Source: Lindgomyces ingoldianus (lineage: Eukaryota > Ascomycota > Dothideomycetes > Pleosporales > Lindgomycetaceae). From it: 64,000 bases of DNA. Made by a program: the position numbers and the translations under genes. Positions 46,469 through 56,249 of this stretch are shown piece by piece. Below the pieces are notes generated by a model. It saw only the letters and a program-made list of their open reading frames with translations, had not been told where the DNA came from and searched no databases. Location of the stretch: assembly GCF_010093535.1 (NCBI RefSeq), contig NW_022985165.1, positions 1,077,267-1,141,266 on the forward strand, written 5' to 3'. How positions within the stretch are numbered: position 1 is the first letter of the stretch; each line of letters starts with the position of its first letter.

Positions 46469-47081
46469 NNNNNNNNNNNNNNNNNNNNNNNNNNNNNNNN
46501 NNNNNNNNNNNNNNNNNNNNNNNNNNNNNNNNNNNNNNNNNNNNNNNNNNNNNNNNNNNNNNNNNNNNNNNNNNNNNNNNNNNNNNNNNNNNNNNNNNNN
46601 NNNNNNNNNNNNNNNNNNNNNNNNNNNNNNNNNNNNNNNNNNNNNNNNNNNNNNNNNNNNNNNNNNNNNNNNNNNNNNNNNNNNNNNNNNNNNNNNNNNN
46701 NNNNNNNNNNNNNNNNNNNNNNNNNNNNNNNNNNNNNNNNNNNNNNNNNNNNNNNNNNNNNNNNNNNNNNNNNNNNNNNNNNNNNNNNNNNNNNNNNNNN
46801 NNNNNNNNNNNNNNNNNNNNNNNNNNNNNNNNNNNNNNNNNNNNNNNNNNNNNNNNNNNNNNNNNNNNNNNNNNNNNNNNNNNNNNNNNNNNNNNNNNNN
46901 NNNNNNNNNNNNNNNNNNNNNNNNNNNNNNNNNNNNNNNNNNNNNNNNNNNNNNNNNNNNNNNNNNNNNNNNNNNNNNNNNNNNNNNNNNNNNNNNNNNN
47001 NNNNNNNNNNNNNNNNNNNNNNNNNNNNNNNNNNNNNNNNNNNNNNNNNNNNNNNNNNNNNNNNNNNNNNNNNNNNNNNNN
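46469..47081. other. Assembly gap of 613 N
   Basis: Undetermined bases inside J, directly after the hairpin-repeat array and before an A run. The apparent open frame across it is an artefact. Confidence 0.98.
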
Positions 47082-47147
47082 AAAAAAAAAAAAGTAAAAT
47101 TAATATATAAATAAGTAAGTAACTTTATAAAAGTAAAAAGTTACTAG

Positions 47148-47374
47148 TGTTTATACATAAGTATAGCTATGTCTATACACGCGTATAGCTAAATTAGGTT
47201 GCCTAAAACATTAGCTATCTAGCCTATGTGTTAGGGGCTATGTGTACTTAAAAGCCCTCTTTCTTTATACAAAGAAAGAGAGCAGTAGTTAATAATAAGA
47301 AGATCTTTGCCTACTTACCTCTTAGTACGCCCCTTAGGCGTACGTTTGTTTGATCAAACCTAGGTCAACTGACA
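47148..47374 (+). repeat. Right LTR of J
   Basis: Begins TGTTTATACATAAG and ends CAACTGACA; followed by TATAT. Confidence 0.9.
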
Positions 47375-47483
47375 TATATAAACTTAAAAAGGTAGCGCCT
47401 TTTTAGGTTATTATATATAAATTAGTAATTATATAACTTATATATAATTAAATTTATTAGTTTATTAAAGCTTTTAAGATGTT

Positions 47484-47600
47484 AATTTTATTATTTTAGT
47501 ACTTTAGACTAATTTTATTATTTTAGTACTTTAGACTAATTTTATTATTTTAGTACTTTAGACTAATTTTATTATTTTAGTACTTTAGACTAATTTTATT
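47484..47600 (+). repeat. 27-bp tandem repeat, four full units plus a part
   Basis: Identical units starting AATTTTATTATTTTAGTACT at 47484, 47511, 47538 and 47565, with nine further bases. Identity between units indicates recent expansion, even in AT-rich DNA. Confidence 0.97.
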
Positions 47601-47643
47601 TTATAGTGTTACCTCTAATATCTTTATATTCTTTATAAGTTAT

Positions 47644-47840
47644 TGTCGCGTATACTGAGAGCCTTGGCTGGGGCTCAGAGCCTGGGACTGGGGCTCGGAG
47701 CCTGGGACGCAGCTCGGGATCCGGAGATATTCTGTTCCGAAGCTCGGTGTATATAAGGAGAGCCTTCAGCTCTCTTAGATAGCGGAGTCACTTCATCCGA
47801 TCTTCTGAACAGCTACTGCCAGGCTATTTTATCCTCCACA
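47644..47840 (+). mobile_element. Solo LTR K, 197 bp, GC-rich and unmutated
   Basis: Begins TGTCGCGTATAC and ends ATCCTCCACA, with GTTAT duplications at 47639-47643 and 47841-47845. It contains three GAGCCT...GGGGCTC-type subrepeats (47661-47715) and a TATA box (TATATAAG, 47750-47757). No related sequence was seen elsewhere in the window. Its lack of RIP suggests recent arrival or too little duplicated length. Copia or gypsy origin cannot be told. Confidence 0.88.
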
Positions 47841-47845
47841 GTTAT

Positions 47846-48163
47846 TAATATAGTAGAATTTTTTTTTTATTATTATATAGAGTTATTAATTACTAGTAGA
47901 ATTTTATTATAGTAGTATAGTTAATAACTTTTTTAATAAATTACACAGGTACTATAATTATTATCTAGCTGCTAGTTTATGCAGCTTTATTATTTATCTT
48001 AGTATATGTCTTACACTATTTTCTTTTTATATAGTAGCAAAGCTTACTGTATAATATAAAGAATTAATCTGCTATCTTTAAAAATAAGTAATAAAATAAA
48101 GTACTTTATAAAGTGTAAGTACTTTATTATTACTTTTACTAATTTATAGTTAATTAAATTAAC
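47846..48163. other. AT-rich spacer, nothing recognised
   Basis: It contains two similar AGTTATTAATTACTAG/AGTTATTAATATAG blocks but no gene or element end, apart from the TA used by L2. Confidence 0.5.
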
Positions 48164-48165
48164 TA

Positions 48166-51130
48166 ACGTACCTAACAGGTTGGCCGGCCACACGGGTTGG
48201 CCGGCCACTTTTGCCAAGCCCCCACTAAAACCACCCCATTCTAGCGCAAAACTGCCTACTTTAGCCCTGTATAAAGCAATACAACACAAGATATTATTTA
48301 AAGTCTACTTCTACTACTTTCTTACACATACATAAGTTATGCCTAGTCTAATTACACTGCCTATATTACCTTTAACTTAGCTTACCTTCTTTAGTGCGCA
48401 CCTGCGTCTTTAGCTTCTTCCTATTACTACGCGCTCTAAACTTCTTTAGAGCAGTTAGATAAGCCCTATCCTTAACTATTAAGGTCTCTTTTACCTAAAT
48501 CTGCTTTCTTTTATGCAATCTACGTTGCGTAGCAGCCTTATTTACTGCTTAAAGCTTTGTAATCTTCTTTTACACTAACACTAGCTTATGCGTAATAATT
48601 AATGCCCTTTTTAAAACTTTTTTAAAAGCTTCTACTATAGATGTTAGTAAGCTATTTATATGCCTTTAAATTCTTGCCTTTATAAGCATTAATTATAACC
48701 TAAATTTAAAGGTATTACTTAGGGTTTATAACTGCTAGGGCGTGTTGTTAATAGGCAGTAGTAGTAATAAAGTACATAACTAGACATTAAGGGCTATTTT
48801 AACCTATTTTAGGTTAAATAGGACTAAACTAGCGCCTTAAAACCCTCCTTAGATATTACTAGAAGTAATTACTGCATTATAAGCGCGTATAAAGCATAGT
48901 AGAAACTTAAGTTTTATAATATAAGTAATCTAGTTACACATAAGATCTTTAGCTTAGCACTTATACACCTTCTTTAAAAGAGTAAAATAACCTATATTAA
49001 AAGGATGTAAGAGGTGTGATAAGTGTAAAGGCATGTAGATAGTAATAATTTTATTCTTCTTATAGTACTGCTAGAAATTAAGTAAGTTATAGCTTTTATA
49101 GCTGTTAATAATAAAAAGCTAATAAGCGCCTATAACTCTTTTTTATATGCTTATTAAAGTGCTTTAACTACTGCAGCCTAAGCTTATTTATTATCTAGCT
49201 GTTTTTAGAGACTATAATAACCTAGTTCTAAGGCAGATTTTCCTTCTTATACTAGGCAGAGAGGTGATAGCAGCCCTTAAAAATAATAAAAAGTAGAATA
49301 GCCTACTCTGTTGTGTTAATGCCCTAGATAACTATTATCTACTTCTTATTACTTTACTATATTACCTTTAGCTGTCCTTATCTCTTTAAAGCTGTAACAA
49401 CTGCTCTAGTTAATATCTAGCCTATTATAAAACCTAACTTGTTAAAGTTATACATGTCTTTATTCTAAATACTGTACTTAGCTTTTATGTTAGCTACTAG
49501 GCAAAACTAGCTCTAGATAACCTCTAGATTCTTATAAAGCGCTCTCTTATAATTATACTTATAACGTACTTCACAGGCGAGTTGCTCACACACCTAAGTT
49601 ACTTACTTTTGCTAAGACCCTACTAAACTACCCTTCCTACACTAATGCATTCCCTATAACACTACTTAGACGCGCTAAAAGAATATTAGATACAGCTTAC
49701 ACTTTAAGCTTTTAAACAAGACATAAAACTCTTAAAAAAATGTGCTATAGCTATGTGCAAGGTTTTATAAAAAATAATAAATAACTATAGCACTAGATAA
49801 CCTTTATAAGCTAATTCTACAGCTAAATTATAAAGGCTAGGTAATAAAAAGAAGCAGGTAATTATTAAGACTATACTTAAGCTATATGCGTAAGGAATTT
49901 CCTTTTAGATAGCATTTATAGCTAATATAGCTAATTCTTTACGCGCTAAGCGTAATCTAGGCTATGTTTATATAAACTAGCCTAGTACATTTATAAAGTG
50001 TTATTTAAAGCTTAAAGTAAAGTTTTAAGTGTAAGTATAGTTAAGAGATATTTAGCTAATTATAAACCCTATTTTACTAAAGTTGTATGTGTTATTATCC
50101 TAGATGCTATACTTAGCTTTAATATTCTCTATAAGGCTAAACCTGCTCTAAATTACCCTAGGACTCTTGTAAAGAGCTCTTTTATAGTTGTACTTACACT
50201 TAAATGTTACTTTAAGCTCTAAATAACGCTTTACAAACGTACTAGGCTAGTTTATATAAACATAGCCTAGATTATGCTTAGCGTGTAAAGAATTAGCTAT
50301 ATTAGCTATAAATGCTATCTAAGGGGAAATTCCTTACGTATATAGCTTAAGTATAGTCTTAATAATTACCTGCTTTTTTTTATTACCTAGCCTTTATAAT
50401 TTAGCTATAGAATTAGCTTGTAAAGGTTATCTAGCGCTATAGTTATTTATTATTTTTTATAAAACCTTATACATAGCTATAGCATATTTTTTTAAGAGTT
50501 TTATGTCTTATTTAAAAGCTTAGAGTGTAAGCTGTATCTAACATTCTTTTAGTGTGTCTAAGTAGTGTTGTAGGGAATGCATTAGTGTAGAAAGAGTAGT
50601 TTAGTGGGGTCTTAGCAAAAGTAAGCAACTTAGGTGTGTGAGCAACTTGCCTGTGAAGTACGTTAATTAAACTTTATTATAAACTTAGAGCAGTGCTTAA
50701 CCTACATACTAGGCTAGTTTAAGCTAACCTAGCCTAGATTATGCTCTACGCGTAAGGAATTAGCTATATTAGCTACAGCTGCAAGCCTAGGGAGAAATTT
50801 ATGTATAATAAGCTTAAGTATGTACTTAACAACTACCTTTTTTTTAAGCTTAGTTAGATTTCTTAATTTAGGCTAGTATTCTGCTTCTAAAGGCTGTCTA
50901 GCGCGTTAATTGCTTAGTATTATGTAAAAGACATTATAGATAGCTGCAGCGCGTTATAAGAAAAGTTTTAAGTCTTATTTAAAAGCCTAAAAAGTAAGCT
51001 GTATCAAACGTTCTTTAGAAGATTTAATCTAGTGTTGTTGTTAAGGCATTATGTAGATAGGTAGAGTGTAGTAGGGGCTTAGCAAAAGTGGCTGGCCAAC
51101 CTGTGTAGCCGGCCAACCTGTTAGGTACGT
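48166..51130 (-). mobile_element. L-family Fot1/pogo-like transposon L2, split by an F foldback
   Basis: Termini carry two GGTTGGCCGGCCAC repeats; TA flanks at 48164-48165 and 51131-51132. Without the insertion it is 1863 bp, like L1 (24076-25940), and aligns with it throughout. The minus-strand transposase remnant has the same mutated catalytic sites. L1 is intact at the position where L2 is broken (49562). Confidence 0.9.
49564..50663. mobile_element. F-family foldback element in L2, 1100 bp
   Basis: TA duplications at 49562-49563 and 50664-50665; loop class b. The empty site is visible in L1 near 25473. Confidence 0.92.
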
Positions 51131-51132
51131 TA

Positions 51133-52358
51133 CTAAGTAGTGTTAAATAAGCTTTTTTAGCTAGCTACTTATAGTATAAGCACTTAAGTAGTAAGAGTAA
51201 GAGTAGTGTACAGTGTGCACAGCGTACAAAGTAGGTAAAGTAAGGGCAACATGTTTCTAGTTCTATTACTCTGTCTTTTCCTCTGTACAGAGGAAAAAAG
51301 GAATATCTAGATGTTTGCGCACAGAGGTTTACGCACAAGCATTATGTAACATAACTACGTGATCCTTCTTGTGCGCAATAACTAGTGTCTAGACTGTAAC
51401 GCTGCTGCTGCGCACAGACAGTTATGGTATATAATGCTATAGTCTAAGGCATTGTCTAGTTTAACACTGTTAAGGCATTTTTCTTATGCCTGTCTTAAGT
51501 TCTTATAAATTCTATAATTCTAGTGTCTTTTAATTATATTTTTTTTACTAGGCACTTGCAGTTCTTAACTTAGTAGTGCTAAGGAAGTTAATTCTTTCTT
51601 TAGTAAGCCCTCTATTAAAAATAGTAGAATACGCAGTCTCTATCCTGTTTGCATTTAGTTTATAGAACGTTTTTATAGTTAAGTTCTAACTTGCAGTAGA
51701 GACAGTTTAGCATCTTACATTCTATTAGTTCTTCTTCTAGGATATTAGTGCGTGCTCTGTTTAGTTAGTGCTGCTTTAGCTACTATCTAGAACAGTGGTT
51801 AGTTAGCTAGTGTTTTACGCAGTACTAGTTTGTGTATAGGTACTATAGGAATAAGCAATCCTGCAGGTTTATATAGACTAGCACTAGCTGTACCTGTGTC
51901 TAGCAAAGATATTTTTCTATCTTTATTATCTAAATAGAGTGTTTTTTATAACAGCATTAGAAGTCTTTATGTGCCTAGCTGCTGTAGGGTATGTAGTACT
52001 AGTTAAGCTACCTAGTTTCTAATTTCTTCTAGGTTATAGCTAGCGCTAGAGGCAGGGTTTTTAATCTCTCTATGCTAGGGCTAGGGACCTAGAGTCCTAT
52101 TGCTAGCTACTTAAGGCCTTATCTTTTCTAAAGAATGTTCTAGAAAAAATTCTAGCAGTCTATTTTTATTTAAGATATTATAGTGTATCTTTATAATGTT
52201 TAATATAACTTTGTATGTTTTAGTGTTCTTGTTTATAGGTACTTAGTAGTATAGTATTTAGCAGAATTAGTGTTTATAATCTACTCTGCATTTCTAGCAC
52301 TAGCTGTTCTAGAACTATTAAGTAAGCTTATTTACTAGAGTACTTATTAAAGAATATG
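51133..52358. other. Degraded DNA between L2 and D2, unassigned
   Basis: Moderately AT-rich, with GCGCACAG-type strings near 51335-51415. On the minus strand short readable stretches occur (for example LDTGTASASLYKPAGLLIP near 51900, which has a retropepsin-like DTG). This suggests an LTR retrotransposon protease region, but the evidence is thin. Confidence 0.35.
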
Positions 52359-54037
52359 TTAATTGTAACAGCATAGGCAAGACAATGGGTCCGAATGCGG
52401 TGGGACCACTTAGAGGCATATAGAAGTGCGTGGGGACTTAGAACCTGGGAATGCTATTAACACCTATAGGCCTTGTACAAAAGGACATTAGAAAACTACT
52501 AAGCTAGCTACAGGGGCGAGGTGCGACTAAATACATAATGGAATAGGGGTACAGCAGAGGGCAGAGCAGAGTTAGGGCTAGGTTAAGTCAGGGTTAGAGC
52601 TAATACAGGGTCCCTTTAGATAAGTTCTAGGCGACCTAAGATAGAACAATTTATAAGAATTGTTACACTACCCCCCCCTCTGTAGGCTAATAGTCCCTAT
52701 TAGTAGTAATTATAGTATAAAGTTTTGCTATTATGTCCTCTACATTCTTAAACTAAAACTAGTCTAATTTAGCTAGGTGTCCTTACTCTAAGTATTCCTT
52801 CACACTGCTAGCAGTGTCCTCTAAGCCTAAACGCCACGCATGCAGTTATTAATTATTAAAGTAGTAAGTGTAGTTTGCTAATTAAAGACAATTTAAATAA
52901 GATAATAAAGTCTTTTTTATAGGTCCTTCTTTCTAGATTATACGCTGTAAGGTAGGCTACTATAGCTTTAAAAAAGTTTGCCTAGGTATGTTTAAAACTA
53001 TAATTTAGTACCTATAGGCTAGAAGAAAGCTTCTTTTATAAGTAAAAAGACTAATCTAACTAGGATACTCTTCTCTTAATAGCTGCACTAATAAAGTGCG
53101 CTTTAAATGTAGAAAACGCTTTCTCTTTATCTATTCTAAGAGTCTAGAATGCTTACTGTGCCTTAGTTTTTTTCTAACTAGCAATAAAATAATCTTATAA
53201 GAGCTTTATTATATCCTCTACACTTTTAAACTAAAACTAGTCTAATTTAGCTAGGTATCCTAGCTCTAGATAATCCTTTGCAATACTAGCTGTGTGTCCC
53301 TCTATTAATGCTATGTGTGCACACTTACTTTAATAGTAATCTAAATTAATGTTAAGTCTGTTTATAATAAAAGCTTACTAGTATTTAAATATAAGTTTTT
53401 TACTATTTATAAAGATCCTAATCTTAGGCGTGCGTTTAGTAAGGTAGATTTACTAGGTCTAAGGGGTGCCTAAAAGGTCTCTTGCACTTAGAGTAGTAAA
53501 GGTAGTATAGGGCGTTATTAAAGGTAATTTAGTAGTTAGTAAGAGTTAACTAGTAGTTCTTAGCTAAATTAGCTGCCTAAGCTATGCTTATAATTAAGTA
53601 ATCTAATTATTAATAAATATACTACTAAAGGTTAACTTTAAATTAGGTAGAGGTATAGCTTTAAGTGCTGCAGAAGCAGGTTTAGCTGTTAACATAGATT
53701 ATTAATTAACTCTAGAGGGCTTGCCTTAGCTAAAGCGTATTCTAATTCTAGAATTAAAGGGTAGTTAGTTAGACATTAGCAGTTGTCTTTAATTCTAATA
53801 AGTTATTAGTAGTCTTTAGGTTTCTACCTTAGCGCACTTTTTATAACTTTTCTAAAAGCAATCCTAATTGTAGGGGATAGAAAGTTCTAAACCTAAAGGC
53901 TTTAGTTAACTAAAGGTTAATAAGATCTAGTCTATAAACTAAATAGTTTAATATAATAGTATATAAGTATTACAACTAAAACTAAATTAGACGCGTTTTA
54001 GAGCTTAGATATAGTTAAATAAATAATTAGTGTAATA

Positions 54038-55134
54038 ACGTACTTTACAGGCAAGTTGCTTACACACCTAAGTTGCTTACTTTTACTAAGACCCTACTAA
54101 ACTACTTTTTTTACACTAATGCATTTCTAACAACACTACTTAGACATGCTAAAAGAATGTTAGGTATAGCTTACACTCTAAGCTTTTAAATAAAACATAA
54201 AACTCTTAAAAAAATACTATAGCTATGTATAAAGTCTTTTAAAAAATAATAAATAACTATAGCACTAAATAACCTTTATAAGCTAATTCTATAGTAAACT
54301 TATAAAAGCTAGGTAATAATAAAAAGTAGGTAATTATTAAGACTATATATAAGCTATATGCATAAGAATTTTTTTTAAATAGCATTTATAGCTAATATAG
54401 CTAATTTTTTTATACGCTAAGTGTAATCTAGGCTATATTAGCATAAACTAGCTTTATATATTTAGAAAGTGTTATTTATAGCTTAAAGTAACATTTAAGC
54501 ATAGAATAACTATAAAAAAGCTTTTTATAAAAGTTCTAGAGTAATTTAAAGCAGGTTTAGCCTTATAAAGAATATTAAAGCTAAGTATAGTATTTAAAAT
54601 AATAACATGTACAACTTTAGTAAAATAGGCTTTTTTATAAGCTAAATATTTATTAACTATACTTATACTTAAAACTTTACTTTAAGCTTTAAATAACACT
54701 TTATAAATATACTAAGCTAGTTTATGCTAATATAGCCTAGATTATACTTAGCGCGCAAAAGATTAGCTATATTAGCTATAAATGCTATTTAAAGGGAAAC
54801 TTTTTATATATATAGCTTTAGTATAGTCTTAATAATTACTTACTTTTTATTATTACCTAGCTTTTATAAGTTAGCTATAGAATTAGCTTATAAAAGTTGT
54901 TTAGTGCTATAGCTATTTATTATTTTTTAAAAAACTTTATATATAGCTATAGCATATTTTTTTAAAAGTTTTATATTTTATTTAAAAGCTTAAAGTATAA
55001 GCTGTATCTAATATTTTTTTTAGCATATTTAAGTAGTGTTATTAGAAATGCATTCGTGTAAAAAAAGTAGTTTAGTAGAGTCTTAGCAAAAGTAAGCAAC
55101 TTAGGTGTATAAGCAACTTGCCTGTGAAGTACGT
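54038..55134. mobile_element. F-family foldback element in D2, 1097 bp
   Basis: TA duplications at 54036-54037 and 55135-55136; loop class a. D1 carries the uninterrupted site near 30590. Confidence 0.93.
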
Positions 55135-55180
55135 TATTATAATAAAGCTGTTACTAGCAAAAGTAAGTTTTCTAATATAA

Positions 55181-55486
55181 TGTAACAGCACAGGCAAGAC
55201 AATAGGTCTAAATGCAGTAGGAATCCACTTAGAGGCATATAGAAGTGCGTGGGGACTTAGAACCTAGGAATGCTATTAACACCTATAGGCCTTGTACAAA
55301 AGGATATTAGAAAACTACTAAGCTAGCTACAGGGGCAAGGTGCGACTAAATACATGAGGGAATAGGGGTACAGCAGAGGGCAGAGCAGAGTTAGGGCCAG
55401 GTCGAGTCAGGGTTAGAGCTGATACAGGGTCCCTTCGGATAGGTTACGAGCGACCCGAGATGGAACGATTCATGAGAATTGTTACA
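55181..55486 (-). repeat. 5' LTR of D2
   Basis: The 306-bp A-type LTR contains the terminal hairpin sequence (complement reads AACAATTCTCATGAATCGTT). It retains more CpG/CpA than the left LTR (52364-52667). Confidence 0.9.
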
Positions 55487-55491
55487 TTAAT

Positions 55492-56249
55492 AAGAAATTT
55501 TTTTTCTCTACTTTTATATTTTATACATAATTTGTAACCTAAGATAAGTAGTACAGTCTGTTATAAACTACTACTTCTTCCAGCGCTAAATCTATGTTAT
55601 AGTTGTTCTAAACTTCTACTTTTTAGTAATTTTTTAGAGTATTCTATTAGTTTATAGTTTAATCTACACTTCTAATAAAGTCTTTTAGTAAGCCTATTAT
55701 AAATTTTATTAGCAGTAAAGCTTTTTTTATATAAATAGCTTTTATTACTAGGTTTAAATTTGTATTCTTTATTATTTTACAGTTTAAGCATTTTTAATAG
55801 AAGTAGCTTACTTTTTTATATTTTAAGTAAGCTTTTCTATTATTAGAGAACGTCTACTTTACTTTTTTTACTTAGAAGCTTTTTCTTTAGTAGCTTTAAG
55901 TTTACTAAAGTTTATAAATTCTCTAGTACAAGTTTTTTTTTTATATACTTAAAGTAACCTTTAGCTTGTGTCTCTTTTCTTTTTTTCAAAGTCTCTTTTG
56001 TAGTGTTAGTTGTTATAGAGGGTTGCTAATTTAATAAATTCTTCTAAGTTATTTAGTTTTCATGTATAGGTATATTTATCTTTAATCTAATCGTAGAGTC
56101 TCTTATAGAACATGCAGTAGAGGGCCTTTTAGTTTGTTTATTTGCATATAGCTAGTTGTTCTTAGAACTAAGCAATATATAGCTATATAGTTTTTTTTAT
56201 TAAAGGTTATTTATTTTATTAGCACTAATAGTTTTTTTATTTACTAGTT
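55492..56249 (-). pseudogene. Gypsy gag remnant of a further family
   Basis: The minus strand reads DSTIRLKINIP and LEEFIKLATLYNN followed by FEKKKRDTS (about 56120-55960), the relic of the conserved end of gypsy capsid (TLEEFI.LA...DN.LYER). A Cys-containing stretch near 55800 may be the zinc knuckle. It does not match A or C gag closely by eye. Truncated on the left by D2 and on the right by the broken F foldback. Confidence 0.6.

Larger units (their letters stand above)
45744..47374 (+). mobile_element. Small LTR element J (TRIM-like), with assembly gap
   Basis: Two 227-bp LTRs (45744-45970 and 47148-47374), TG...CA ends, and TATAT duplications (45739-45743, 47375-47379). The visible interior holds a hairpin-repeat array rather than coding sequence, then 613 undetermined bases (46469-47081) and an A-rich stretch. 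Orientation is inferred from the A-rich segment before the right LTR and is weak. If the gap is near its true size the element is about 1.6 kb and cannot encode pol. Confidence 0.85.
52364..55486 (-). mobile_element. Gag-only LTR retrotransposon D2, split by an F foldback
   Basis: LTRs at 52364-52667 (3' LTR) and 55181-55486 (5' LTR) in reverse orientation; TTAAT duplications at 52359-52363 and 55487-55491. The interior aligns with D1 and with A gag, lacks pol, and ends at a purine tract next to 52667. Without the F insertion it is about 2.0 kb. It lacks the solo LTR found in D1, and D1 lacks this F copy. Confidence 0.92.

Noticed and set aside
46461..47114. 217-codon open frame on +
   Set aside because: It is almost entirely undetermined bases of the assembly gap.
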